In this document: positions 12,361-25,027 of the stretch, in pieces
How positions within the stretch are numbered: the first letter of the stretch is position 1
How the letters are laid out: every line of letters begins with the position of its first letter
NCBI GenBank assembly: GCA_012295275.1
Contig: CM022674.1
Location: 7,542,436 to 7,606,435, forward strand
Reading direction: 5' to 3'
Source: Chrysomallon squamiferum
Lineage: Eukaryota > Mollusca > Gastropoda > Neomphalida > Peltospiridae
Length of the DNA: 64,000 bases
The notes under the pieces: generated by a model
Database searches by the model: none
What the model was told of the DNA's origin: nothing
Seen by the model: only the letters and a program-made list of their open reading frames with translations
Program-made: the position numbers and the translations under genes

Positions 12361-12647
12361 TATGCGGATTCTACGGTTTTAGCATTACAGATAAATCATC
12401 ATGAAGTACAAAATAAATGAAAATAAATAAACGTAAAAATTTCAAGTTTTACGAGTTTTAACAGACTGAGTCGTGCTGCTGTATGTCAGCATACTCGTCG
12501 CCAGTGAAATATTTTCTGTTTCAAACACTCGTCTGGTATTTTGCAATATAATACAATCTTAAACTTAATTAATAAGCTAAAGAACAACAAGAACAACATA
12601 ATTAAATAACCAAATACAAACAAACAAACACATAATAATAATAAAAC

Positions 12648-12648
12648 A

Positions 12649-12706
<58 letters not shown>
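12648..12706. repeat. (TAA)n microsatellite
   Basis: About 19 TAA units lie near the right edge of unit A. At the corresponding site in copy B (about 21813-21835) only CAA units are present. Confidence 0.9.
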
Positions 12707-12710
<4 letters not shown>

Positions 12711-13569
12711 CCATAAATAAATAAATAAATAAACATACTCATTAATATTCAGTTTTATGAATCGACTTTACTGAGGTTCCATGAATTTATTTTCAAGAAC
12801 AATAAAATGTTGATAAATAATCTGTAAATTTTCTTTATCCCCAGTTAATATTAAAATATATCATTCATGCCATCCCTTTGACTAGGAAGCACGTGACGTT
12901 GTCATGTGACAATGGCTTCAACGAGGTTATATAATGATCACCCACTCATACCCAGTTTAGTTTTGGGAAGCAAGCAAGTCGTGGTTCAGATACAGATCTA
13001 AGACCTTTTTGTTTTCTTTTCCCCCAGTTAAAGGCAACTATTCTATGGCTTTACGCCTCGCTTAATATTCTCAATAGCGCAAGCATTTTCATTAAAGTAT
13101 TCCAGACGACATTTTACCTAGCTCTTCTTTTATATTCAGTTTTTATAGCTATTTATAATCTTGAAAAACACTGTGTGCAATATGTATGAGTTTTGTTGTT
13201 GATATTTTTTCTCTCTCTCGATCCTTCTATCTTGTTTCTATTCCAATAAAAGTAGAAAAGCTTTATCACGTTACACCCTAAAGTTTTTATTAGGCGAGTC
13301 CATCCCCGCCCTGCACCCGTTCAAACCACCCCAAATGCAATTGTAATACTTGTTAGACCGGTTTATTTATTGTGTATTGTGTTCACAGGTCCAATTTTTG
13401 ATATTCTCATTTTACTTTGTCGTAAAGATATATCAGTGAACCCGTAGATGCTGGTTTTCACTTTGTAATGCTTGCATGTTCGTTAAACAAATGTTCAGCG
13501 CTCAGGGTAGACATCTATCATAATAGTGTATGTAGTGGTCAATTTTTAAAGGAATAAACGTGTTTACAG

Positions 13570-15868
13570 ATGGACGAGTTCAGAAAATATCTGCTGTGTG
13601 TTATCATCGTCTGTGCTTTGATTACACTGCGAACAACAACAGGTAAGTATTTGTTAGTAATACACAGTTGTCACATTGTTTTGGCATTTTCAGTTTTTAT
13701 GGACAAATAATAGATATTGTAATAATGTGTTAAAAATAATTCAGTGGATATGAGATATATTTTTCGTTCTTTTTTTTTTTTTTTTTCAAAATTTGAGGAA
13801 GAAGTAAAACTTATTTAATTATATTTATGTTAGTAATATCTTATTTATTATTATTGTTACTACTACTAAATTTTATTATTGAAATTATCTGGCAAAAACC
13901 AAAAGTGGATTCTGTCTTTTATTATGTTATAAATATTGATACAGAACCCATTTTTAAATATATATATATATATAATTATTGTCTAAATATATATTGCATG
14001 TCAAACCTTGTTTGTCACCAAGTACAAATATGTACTTTCAAAAATTTTAAAAAATAAATAAATAAATAAATAAATAAAATAAAATGTATAAATAAAACAA
14101 AATAAATAAAACGTTAATTAAACGCTTTTCTCATCTGAAGATATTATCGGTTAATTAAAGTTAAAAATATTCAAAATTAAAACAATTTCGTGTTTATTAA
14201 AAACAGTATTTCTGTTGCAGATTTTAAATAATAAACAATACCTCCCAAAAAAATAAACCAAAAACAAACACAACAACTAATACCTAAATAAACAACAATG
14301 ACAACAATAACAACAGTATCAACCACAACAACATCAGTAATAATAATAACAACAACAATAAAAGTAATATTTTTATTATTGTTTTTACAGGTTATAGCGC
14401 TTGTTCGGACCAAATAAAAGATTACCCAGGTAATAATATTTCTTTATTAATTTATTTATTTTTATATTTTGTTCTCCTACTACTTCTTCTCTCTTTTTTC
14501 TTTTTTTTCTCCACACCTCCTCCTTTTTCTTCAGGTTTCAGTTGCGCAATACGATATGAAAGCAGTTTCTATGTGACGTCAGTAGAGGTTGGTTTGCATA
14601 GATTACTGTGTTTGTGATTTGCGAAACTTGCGTATTATGAAAAGCCACCAAAGCGGCTACTTTTATATAAGATAAAAAAAAAAAAAAACAAAACAAAACA
14701 AAACAAACAAACAAACAAAACAAAACAAAACAAAACAAAACAAAAAGAAAGAAAGAAAAGAAAAAAGGGCGAAACGAAGAAAAAAAGAAAAAGATAATCA
14801 GTTATATATGAAAAAAAAAGAAGTTGACAGCAGAAAGTAGTAGTAATATAAGATACATGATCTTAGCTAATATGTGACATATTTTAATATCGCTGTGAAA
14901 TAGAAATAAAATGTGGAAAAATTAATTCTATTATTTTTATTATCTGTCTTTATGTATGACATGCGATACATGAAATCTTCAAGCACGAGGATAAACCTAG
15001 AACGAAACAAAGACGATCAATTTTATATGCATACGTGCGTTATTGAATAAAAAATTGTTTTCTTCTTTGTATTTCTTCATATTTTATTCATATTAATTAT
15101 TTAATTTATTTATTTATTATCATTATTTTCCAGTTCTAAACATGTGCAAAAGCTCTTCCCAGGTACAGAACGGACGTCTCTTTCTAGATGTGTTTTCCAG
15201 TGTGAGGACAAACTCTCGCTGTTTCTGTTATCTCACTGCTGTTGGAAACGTTGAAATCGGGTTTGATCACGTAATCGTTTCTGGAAACCCATGTGTATCA
15301 AAACTGACTTTGTACAGTAATATAATCGGTGAATATTCGTTTTCATGTCTCAGCGATAATTCAACATTGACAATGAAAGGAAAGGATTATACGATGATGC
15401 TCTTATTCACGACTAATCGAGCAAAGACAGATTCAGCGTATTGTTTACAAATCTACCAGAAACAGGGAACAGGTATTGTATTGTAACTCTAACCAAAATA
15501 AATAATTTAAAAAATAAATAAATAAATGAATATATAAATAAAATAAAATAAAATAAAATATTAAAAAAGAAAGAAAGAAAATTAATTAATTAAAAGAAAA
15601 ATAAAGAAAAACAATGATCTGCAAGGACATGCGATCTGATTTATGACGTAAAATGGCGTAGTTTCCGTTGTGCACGTCGGTTTATAAAATTTATTTCAAA
15701 AATATAAATCTTTCTACCAAATTCTACCACTGTTACTACTATTAAGACAACAGCTGCTAATATAACTACATCTACTACCGTACTAACAATATAACTATAT
15801 CTACTACTGCAACTATTACCACAACTAATATACTACTATAACTACAACAACCACTACTGCTACAACAA

Positions 15869-15926
<58 letters not shown>

Positions 15927-18725
15927 AAAGCAAAATATGGAAATGTCTAAAAATAAATCATAATGCTTATTTAATTTAACCAGACTTTAGAAGATGTTTT
16001 AAAGTTTGTAAAATATTTTCACTTGAGGTGTTCAACAAAGGTCTCTAGGTACAAGGCAAAGTTCCACAGTTTTCTGAGAGCGCGTGCGATACTGTCACAA
16101 ATATATAGAGACACAAACATACACATACACATATATAGAGACACACACATACATCTGAATACAAAATTATTGTGCAAGCTGGCAAACCAAATTTTATTGT
16201 TAATTTTTAAAATTAATTTTGCAGTCTCAAATTATTTTGTTTGTTTCAAATTTCTCAGGATTTTTTCCTCCCTCTATTTTCGTTTCTTTTAGTTCTATTG
16301 TATTATTATTATTTATTTATTTTTTTTAATTTCCTAGCAAAATATATATATTTATTTTTAAAACTAGTGTTATAAATTTAGAACTACAAAATGGTCAGCG
16401 GAGCGCGAAAAAAAAAAAAATAATAATAATAAAAAAATAAAATGCGTAAAGTGAAGCGTGATAAATATGTTAAATTCACTGAATCGTGAAAAATGTGTGA
16501 CACCTCATTACCTGTGTCTCTTCACGTTCATTATAGGTTAACAGAAAAGTAAAATTTATTCTTAAATGTAGAAAACGTAACTTATGATATAAATAAAACC
16601 TTTTTTACAAGTTTGTAGTTATAGGTAAAAATTAACTGAAATATTTTCCATACTTCCGAGTTTTTATAATTAGCATTTTATCAAAACACTCCTGAAGTTT
16701 TTATAATTTGTTGTTTTCTGTGATGAATCCAAAGCTTTTTTGTGTGTGCTGTTTGTGTTTTTCTTGATTTCAACAACTAACGGTAGTTGTAGTAGTAATA
16801 GCTACAATAAAAGTAGTGACTATTGAAATAATAATAAAAATAATATTAACAGTAAATAAATAAATAACGAAAAGAAAATTAACATGGACAGTTTAACTAT
16901 TGGTTTGGCACGCTATGTTTGGGCTTGTATGCTTGTACTTACAACATATGATGAATGACGTTATGAATACACGTGGAAACTGTAATAACAGAAATATACA
17001 TGCTCAGTGTCAGCTAACCTACAGTTTCTTTTCGGTTACGTTTGTATGTCGCATGGATTGTTAGCAAATGAATGAAATTAAACCATCGCCATAAAAGGGG
17101 ATACAACTCTTACTTAATATATTTTCAGAGCGTTCTGATTGGTTCGATAAGTCTGCAGCTTGTCGTGGATATTAGGACTAACAAGAGCATTGTATAAAAG
17201 TTAAATAATTAAAACTTATTTGTAAAAATAAAAATATCTCGTTCGATACCAAAATTAGTACAGACCGTTTAATATTTTCCATCTTACTTCAGGAACATTA
17301 ATTTGATTAATTATGACGTCATGCGAAGTAATTAACATAGACTGATAAATAAATGATTAATGCATGTTTATCTGATGATGTCAGACTTTGTACCTATGAC
17401 TACGTCAGACAATGTAGAGACTTCTAGTAAATACGTAATTGTAATAATTAATACGAAACCGTTTTTTTTTACTTACAGAGACCAAACGTGGGTTACGTCA
17501 TCTAGTATTAATCTATTTTTAAATTATGCAGACATGTTTTTCTACTTACTAGTACCAGTTTAGCTTCTGTCTAAAACATTTTTAAAATTCTTCGCTTATG
17601 AATGCAGCTAGTATTCATTTTGTGTCGAACGTTTTTGTTTTGTAACTGTATACACAGATAGACAGAAATAAGCAAACACGTCTACGTGCTGTGTTTTGCA
17701 TATTGTATAGTTCGATATGTGAATAGTATGTCGTTATTTGTATGTGTAATGTGTATGTGTTGTATGTGTTTGTGTTATTATAGGTAGGTTTCTGTTTTGT
17801 GTATTATATCGTTTTGTATTGCATGTGTTAGTTTAATTCATGGCTTATAATGTATCGAATATCTGTGTACGTTGTATACGTACGTATTGTATGTGTCGTG
17901 TTCTGTGTCGTGTGGTGTTGTGTATTGTGAATGTGTTGGGTTGTGTTTGTCGTATATTGTGAATGTGTTGCATTTCATGTGGTACTGGGTATAGTGTATT
18001 GTGTTGTATATGTGCTCTATGTTTACGTTGTATCTAAATTGTCTTGAGCATTGCTTTGTATATTGTATATATGTGTTGTGTTGTCTATATGTTGTGTCTG
18101 TGTGCTTGTGTGTGTGTGTTGTGTATATGTTGTTCCGTGTATTGTTTCCGTTGTACATGTTATATATGTTGTTTGCTGTCTGTGTTTTGCGTGTTGTATC
18201 TCTGTATTGTGGGGTGTGTTGTATGTATTGTGCATGTGTTGTGTGTGTTGTATGTATTGAGTATCTGCTGTATGTTGTTTCTAGTGTATGGTGTGCATGT
18301 TAAGTCTGTGTATTGTGGTATGTGATATATATATATATATGTGTTGTATGTGTTGTGTATGTGTTGTTTATGTGTCGTGTCTCTGTTGTGTATGTTATGT
18401 TTGCAGATATTATATTTATTTAACAGGTTCTCTTCGACTGCAGTGTTATGAACCGACGATTGTGAACATAACAACGACATCAACTACGATAACCTCAACT
18501 GTTCCGACAACATCGACTCCGACTACAATTCCGACAACACCGACACCGACTACAGCTCCAACAACACCGACACCTTCAACAGCTGCAACAACACCAACAC
18601 CTTCTACAGCTGCAACAACACCGACACCTTCTACAGTTCCATCAACGCCGACATCAACTGCAACAGAAACACCATCTACAGATCCCACAAAACCGAACCA
18701 GATACACTTCAAACTACAACTTTGA
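13570..18725 (+). CDS. Possible secreted product of receptor copy B (268 aa)
   Basis: If exons 1-5 are spliced as in copy A, the frame stays open from 13570 through exon 5 to a stop at 18725. The product would have the signal peptide, the Cys-rich ectodomain and a shortened Thr/Pro stalk, then about nine frameshifted residues, with no membrane anchor. The stop lies well upstream of the last two exons, so nonsense-mediated decay could remove the transcript. This is an alternative reading of the pseudogene entry, not a second locus. Confidence 0.4.
14690..14748. repeat. (CAAAA)n / (CAAA)n tract in copy B intron 3
   Basis: Repeated CAAAA and CAAA units. The corresponding part of copy A (2620-2740) is a different A-rich mixture with GAAA units, so this low-complexity site has diverged quickly. 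Confidence 0.8.
15876..15925. repeat. (TTA)n microsatellite in copy B intron 4
   Basis: About 17 ATT/TTA units; copy A has about 10 at 3886-3914. Confidence 0.9.
17700..18410. repeat. TGT/TTG-rich low-complexity block, intron 4 copy B
   Basis: This is the shorter counterpart of 5900-6960, missing several hundred bases of TGTATTG words. It ends at the acceptor of the copy B stalk exon (18427). Confidence 0.8.
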
Positions 18726-18853
18726 CAACACCTGGAACAACGAAACCTTCAGAAGAACAACCAGTTTCAGAAGATTCGTTTCCAGGTAATATCAATAACA
18801 ATAACAAATAACAAACAATAACAATAATAACGACAACACACTAATAATAATTG

Positions 18854-18885
<32 letters not shown>

Positions 18886-20691
18886 GTCGTTATTGTTGTT
18901 GTTGTTGTTGTTGCTTTTGTTCTTGCTCTTTTTGCCTTTATTCTTGCTGCTGCTGCCTTTTGTTTTGCTGTTGTTGATGATGTTGTTGTTGTTTCAGAGA
19001 AGGCAGCTATTATAGGCGGTGTAGCAGGAGGACTGATTCTGCTGGCTTTGATTCTGGCGATCATCTTCGGCAGATGGTAATTACAAACCATTTCCAATAC
19101 TACTACTACAGTGACGTCAGCTACGACTACTGCTACTTCTATCTATGTTACTAACAGCACTGTTTACACTACTTCAATTAACTATTGTTATTCATTATTA
19201 TTACTATTAATAATGTTTATTAAATTAATAATGTTTATACAATATTACTGCTGCAACTATTACTAATAGCTCTCCTGTTACTAGGATTGCTATCACTACT
19301 GCAGTTATTACTAATATTAATAATAAAATAATTATTAATGTCACCAGCGCTAATATTTCTGTAATGATTGCCTGTGCTATACTTTAGCGTGATACTTTCG
19401 CTATATGACAGTGAATTCTATATGTCATACCACAGTAACGTGTATTTCATTATCACTATTACCTATATTTTTATGTTATTGTTACTACACTACTGCTACT
19501 ACTCTACTACTACTACCGCTACAGCTCTTGCTGCATCTACTACAGCTGTTGCTGGATCTACTACAGCTACTACTATTGTTTTTATGTAACTAAATGATAT
19601 ATCGAGATAATAGGCTATATAAACCTGTTTACATTTATATACACGTTTGAAGAAATACTCTGAATATATTTTGCATACTTCCAAGTTATACTGGTGTTGG
19701 GTTTTTCGAAGGGGGATTGTGTGAGTTGTTTGTTGTTGTTTTTTTTGTTGTTTTTTTAACTATAACGAAATATAGCAACAATACAGTGAAGTCTGTTGTC
19801 ATTCATTCGATTTATGCACAGGAATCGGAAACTAATACTTGCAGTCTTAATAACAATAATAATTATTAAAATTAAAATAATGGTTCGTTATTTCAGTCGC
19901 AGAGAGAAACATCCTTATGAACACTACGACAACAACAACGCCAGCAACTTTGACTCTAGCAGAACTCTCACCCCCGTTTCTTCCGATTATGTAGAAAGCG
20001 GAATAGCTGGTGCGCCAGTTTTAGGAAAAACACAGACCGACATACAATATGTTGAATGTCTATCAGTCGGAGAGGACGAGGAAAAGTCACCGGATCCTGC
20101 CGAAGTTGAACGGAAACTGGAACCTCAAAAACCTCCTGTAGAAATTGTCGACTTTCCCGCAGAGGGAAAGAATACAGTGACAGAGACACAGACAGCTGTA
20201 AATCCAATGTTTGTTTCGGAAAACAAAGGTGAAAATGATGCTCTGTACACAACTGTTGACAAGTCCAGAAATGGAAATGGAAATGGAAAAAAATTAACGT
20301 GCTAATCGGAGAACATTTTTATACGAAATTACTGCTGAATAACGAGCCGAACGAAAGTGCTTCGGGTATAGTGGACCAATCAGAACAACGACTTGAACAA
20401 GAGCAAGTCATGGACAACCAATCAGAAGGACGAACTGAACAAGAGCAGGTCATGGACAACCAATCAAAAGGCGAAGTTAACACAGACGTGGGTAGATACG
20501 ACGGTTTCTACAGCTCGGTTGATCAAACTGGGGATCACCATAATATGCAGAATTATTAATTTGTTTCTAGCAAGAAGCGCATTTTAAAATATACTACTAA
20601 TAAATGTATGTACATACATATGTAAACAGTTTGTGTGTGAATTAAAACTACAGTGTTTGTTTATAATTTTATGTTGTATTTATATCACTTG

Positions 20692-20777
<86 letters not shown>

Positions 20778-20801
20778 TAGAGCCCCCCCAGCCACCCCAC
20801 A

Positions 20802-20838
<37 letters not shown>
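20692..20838. repeat. Compound (CT)n(CA)n microsatellite, unit B
   Basis: About 30 CT units, a CA run, a short CCCC-rich interruption, and a second CA run. Confidence 0.95.
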
Positions 20839-20844
<6 letters not shown>

Positions 20845-21214
20845 TACACACAAACGTATTTATTGATCTCAAAGTCAGAACTAAATTATTGTTCCTTTCC
20901 TTAACAGCCATTAGTGTAACTCTTTAGACTTTTCTAATTTTCTTAAAGGATCTTTAGGGATGTTTTCCGACATTTTTCAACGCTGTTGTTATGTCAGCAC
21001 TGGGGATCGTTTCTGTAATTAATCGCCTACCTTTTTTTCCAAGAGCAAATATTACCACTAAAACGTCTGAAAAATTCGTTTTTCGAAAAGTTTACTCGGC
21101 TTTCGATTTCCCTAAAGTTCTCTTATAAGAAGATGAACGAGTGGTTGTGACTTTAGGAAAAAAACAGCAGAGCATTATGTAGTAACTGAGCTCCTGCTTT
21201 GATTTTAGAAAACG

Positions 21215-21475
21215 TAGCATCGTATTACTGAATGCACGTTGTGATGTTAGAAGATGTAGCATCGTTTAGCTGAATGTACGTTGTGATTTTAGTAAATGTA
21301 ACATCGTTTAACTGAAAGTACGTAGTGATGTTAGAAGATGTAACATCGTGTAACTGATGTACGTTGTGATGTTAGTAAATGTAACATCGTTTAGCTGAAT
21401 GTACGTTGTGATTTTAGTAAATGTTACATCGTGTAACTGAATGTACTTTGTGATATTACAACTGTAACATCGTGT
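21215..21475. repeat. 41-42 bp minisatellite, about 6 diverged copies (unit B)
   Basis: Same unit as 11330-12360 (GTACGTTGTGATGTTAG followed by ATGTAACATCG) but few and more diverged copies. This may resemble the state before expansion in unit A, or a contraction. Confidence 0.85.
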
Positions 21476-22063
21476 ATTGTAATTTTTTCTTTTTCTTTCT
21501 TTTAAAATATAGTAATTTTATTATTGTTATTATTATTATTATTATTTTATGCGGATTCTACGGCTTTAGCATATCAGATCATGCATCATGAAGTACAAAA
21601 TAAATGAAAATAAATAAACGTAAAGAGTTCAGGTTTTATGAGTTTTAACAGACTGAGTCGTTCTGCTGTATGTCAGTCAGCATACTTGTCGCCAGTGAAA
21701 TATTTTCTGTTTCAAACACACGTTTGGTATTTTGCAATATAATACAATCTTAAACTTAATTAATAAGCTAAAGAACAACAAGAACAACAAAATAAATAAC
21801 CAAATACAAACAAACAAACAACAACAACAACAATAAAACCATAAATAAATAAATAAATAAACGTATTCATTAATATTCACTTTTATGAATCGATTCTACT
21901 GAGGTTCAATGAATTTATTTCAAGAACAATAAAAAGTTGATAAATAATCTGTATATTTTCTTTATCCCAGTTAATATTAAAATATATCATTCATGCCATC
22001 CCTTTGACTAGTAATATGAACCAGGAAGCACGTGACGTTGTCGTGACAATGGCTTCAACGAGG

Positions 22064-22332
22064 TTAAACCAAATTCATCAGTTTACAGATTACCACTTGA
22101 CCACAATTTGTATTTTCTTCCTTAATTTCTGATGTTAATATCTGAGAAATTTCTGCATAGCATAAAACAATATTTAAAAAAAATACAATGAAAGTAAAAC
22201 ACTTATTTTAAAATAACATCTTTCTTTTCTTTTATTAATACAGTTCTGATAATATTTAAACATTTATGGGTCAGAGTGTGAAATAAATAAATCTGCATAT
22301 CAAATCATTTTAAAAAGTTAATAATAATAATA

Positions 22333-22369
<37 letters not shown>

Positions 22370-22482
22370 CCTTTATAGTATTTAATATTGGTATACAAAC
22401 ACAGATCTGTAAATAAACGACAAATAGCAAATACATAATTTTTACACAAATATGCTAGCCAGTGTACAAGTGTTTCAAAATG
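22064..22482. other. Presumed 3' UTR and flank of the minus-strand peptide gene
   Basis: Lies downstream (minus sense) of the stop at 22483. TTTATT at 22231-22236 is a minus-strand AATAAA signal. A (TAA)n tract lies at about 22322-22370. No other gene is seen. Confidence 0.45.
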
Positions 22483-22914
22483 CTAATAACGGGAATTTCG
22501 TATAGCATATAAACAGTAGTTATAAGCTCGCAACCTTGCCAGGGTCGAAGTACAAGCTCTAAGTTTACATGCAGCAGAAAACCGCCTGGGAGCCTGTTGT
22601 CTGCACAATCGACAGACAATGGCGCAACTAAAGCTGTTAAACTGTAAATTCGTATTTTGTTGGCGTTTCATTGGAGATTTCATATACATTTTACTCGCGT
22701 AAAAGTCTAGATTTAGTTTCCTCAAATTAATTTCTGCCTGTTTTTCTGCGTCATTAACCATATCCCGCAATGCGACGTCAGATAGTCTTGATTGTCCAGT
22801 TACACTTCCTGCGAGTAGTCTTGATTTTTCTAGGTCGACGAAATCCGGTCTTGACTTTGTCCTGGTTACCCACTGACAGACAAGCAGACATACAAGACTG
22901 AGAACAAAAGTCAT
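22483..22914 (-). CDS. Secreted cationic six-cysteine peptide precursor
   Basis: This coding exon encodes 143 residues. The ATG is at 22914-22912 and the stop is TAG. A strong acceptor (CTATTTGTCTTTCAG in minus sense) ends one base before the ATG, so the start is at MTFVLSLVCL and a 5' exon lies upstream. Residues 1-21 are a hydrophobic signal peptide. Residues 22-82 are a mixed-charge propeptide. Lys83-Arg84 is a dibasic cleavage site followed by Gln85, which could become pyroglutamate. The mature part 85-143 has cysteines at 97, 101, 104, 116, 121 and 134 (C-x3-C-x2-C-x11-C-x4-C-x12-C), about ten basic residues and no Asp or Glu. This layout fits a prohormone or host-defence peptide. I do not recognise the family; function is not assigned. 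Confidence 0.72.
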   Translation of the reverse strand: MTFVLSLVCLLVCQWVTRTKSRPDFVDLEKSRLLAGSVTGQSRLSDVALRDMVNDAEKQAEINLRKLNLDFYASKMYMKSPMKRQQNTNLQFNSFSCAIVCRLCRQQAPRRFSAACKLRACTSTLARLRAYNYCLYAIRNSRY

Positions 22915-22940
22915 TCTGAAAGACAAATAGAAAAAAAGGA

Positions 22941-22979
<39 letters not shown>

Positions 22980-23044
22980 TTGTGTAAACGTCAGAATAAA
23001 TGAATGATGAGCTTTCGGTAACATCAGAAGCAAGCCACAGTTTA

Positions 23045-23475
23045 GTACATCAACTGTGTTACTAAAATATATTTTCTGTAAGAGTTTTAAATTTATTTTT
23101 TTTAATTTTATTTCACTTACATATTCGAATACATTACTTGTCTCAATAAAATATATTTTCTCTTAGAGTTTTTGCATACATTTTATTAATTATATTTTCG
23201 GAGTACACTACTTGTATTATTAAAAAAAAAAAAAAAAATTTCGAACAGTTTTTAAATTTATTTTATTAATTTTATTGCATCTAAAAATTCGAATACATTA
23301 CTTGTATTATTAAAAAAAAAAAAAAAAACAGTTTTTAAAATTTGTATTAGTAATTTTATTTCACGAAAACATATTTTCTGTAACAGTTTAAAAATTTCAT
23401 TTTATTAATTATATTTCACTAAAATCTTCCAGTACGTTACTTCTATCACTAAAATTTCATTTCTGTAATACAGAC
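23045..23475. repeat. Imperfect tandem repeat of about 95 bp, four to five copies
   Basis: Recurring blocks are ATATTTTCTGTAA(C/G)AGTTT, then TTTTATTAATTTTATTTCAC, then AATACATTACTTGTATTATT followed by poly-A. Copies are well diverged and differ in poly-A length. Confidence 0.7.
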
Positions 23476-23922
23476 CCCGCCCTTTCCTCCTCACTGCGTT
23501 AATTTGCTTCGTTGTTTCTTTTTTCTTTCTTTCTCCCACGTGCAGGGTAATATTTTATCTTATATAACTAAACATCCATCACATTGTTTTCTTCATCGAA
23601 CCCACAGCGGACAATGTGGGTGGCTGACCATACTTAAAAAAGATTTCTTTTTCGGAGAAAATTCAATATATTTTTCAAAAATCACCGCACTGTTGATCTA
23701 TAACTAGATAGCTTTTTTTCACTGGGATGAGTTGACTCTGAGAACAAACAAATGACCTACAATGGCAGTCAGACAGTATTTCCCTTGTGTGTGATGTTTA
23801 GAACATTTTATTAATTGGCTTTGCCTTGTACAGATTTCATTACAGCTTTTTTATTTGATTATGTTACAGTGATACTGAACTGTAACAAATATTAACATAG
23901 CAGAAGTAATTACTGTACTAGT

Positions 23923-24022
<100 letters not shown>

Positions 24023-24210
24023 AATTTAATTCATACGAAGAATTTAAAACTTAATTTGATAAGCAAAACTATAACGCACTCATATAATTAGGAACTAGAT
24101 AATAATTCTGCATATTATAACACATTTTTTAACATATACATTTATGTGACATTATTTTACCTAATAAAAAGCATTCATACTGTTCTTGATTATTTGAGTG
24201 AGATATAATA

Positions 24211-24211
<1 letters not shown>

Positions 24212-24247
<36 letters not shown>
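24212..24247. repeat. (CA)n microsatellite
   Basis: About 18 CA units. Confidence 0.95.
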
Positions 24248-24248
<1 letters not shown>

Positions 24249-25027
24249 TTCAAAGACTTTACATAGTGGCGAGATATGGTGAATAAGAAATTTCTGTATT
24301 TTCGGGCACTGACCAAAAACATAACTTTTAGTGGGCGGATTATATTCACTTCGATAAATTATTTGTTATTAATATATCTACTGATCAAAGTTACTTAGTG
24401 TTTAATTGCTGGCGCAGGTCTTAAAAGACCACTTTGAAAGAGAATTTCCATTTAAAATATAACAAATAAATTGTTGTCAGTCAAGAACTATTTTCTTTTG
24501 ATTTATAGTTTTTGTAAGTGAAATCGAAATCAATAAAAGTGAATGTACTATTCTTGTAAGACTAATTTGTAAACAGGATTTCATTTTAAAAGCGGTGAGT
24601 TGATAAATAAAAAGGTCTATTTCATCTAGTTTTTGTATAATGCAGGATACAAGAAAGAATTGATAACAGTCTTAAGATACCAGTTGTATCCTGCTAAGAT
24701 CAGTATGCCGAATGTATGCATATATAGAGAGAGAGCTACAAAGTGTCTAGTTCTGTTTTAAAATAATTGAATGTAATGCGTACTTAAATTTTTTTAAAGA
24801 AATTAATATCGTATTGGTTTTTTTTTTGTTGTTGTTCATGTTGTTGTTCGTGTCTGTTTTTTGTCTTTTTTTTGTTTTGTTAATGTTTTGTTCGTGTTTT
24901 CTTTTTCAATAAATGAAAACTGTTGCTTTTAACGAAAAATAACATAACATATGTATTTTATAGTAAATTAATATCATTACCGTGTGTAAGTTTAATTTTT
25001 CAATTTTAAGAAAAAAATAACACTCAC

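Larger units (their letters stand above)
860..12926 (+). repeat. Tandem duplication unit A (about 12.1 kb)
   Basis: From TTATATAATGATCAC at 860 onward, unit A aligns collinearly with 12927-22063 through promoter, all exons, introns and 3' flank. The junction at 12927-12929 shares only TTA with the two outer boundaries (860-862 and 22064-22066), which suggests duplication by end joining or template switching with 3 bp microhomology. Length differs from unit B because of the minisatellite at 11330-12360, microsatellite changes and a deletion of about 1.4 kb in unit B. Confidence 0.93.
13570..20537 (+). pseudogene. Receptor copy B: frameshifted, 3'-truncated duplicate
   Basis: Exons match copy A: 13570-13642, 14391-14429, 14535-14591, 15134-15472, 18427-18785, 18998-19076 and 19897 onward, all with intact splice sites. 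Exon 5 is 359 nt instead of a multiple of three: one A is missing near 18694 (ACCGAACC for ACCGAAACC). The frame then ends at 18725, before the transmembrane exon, giving a predicted 268-residue secreted product with the ectodomain intact. Independently, exon 7 carries a GGAAAT-type insertion near 20270-20300 that creates a stop at 20305, between the two ITAM-like tyrosines. The homology to the tail then breaks at about 20537. All nine ectodomain cysteines are kept. It is either a decaying pseudogene or a soluble decoy-type paralog; the sequence cannot decide. Confidence 0.8.
12927..22063 (+). repeat. Tandem duplication unit B (about 9.1 kb)
   Basis: This is the second direct copy of 860-12926. 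Exon, intron and promoter sequences are near-identical by eye. It lacks the segment matching 9289-10692 of unit A (joined at about 20537) and most of the 41-42 bp minisatellite. It ends at the sequence GGCTTCAACGAGG, which is also the right edge of unit A at 12914-12926. Confidence 0.93.

Noticed and set aside
12911-13000. ATGGCTTCAACGAGG frame crossing the duplication junction as a new fusion gene
   Set aside because: Open for only about 30 codons with no splice support; likely chance.
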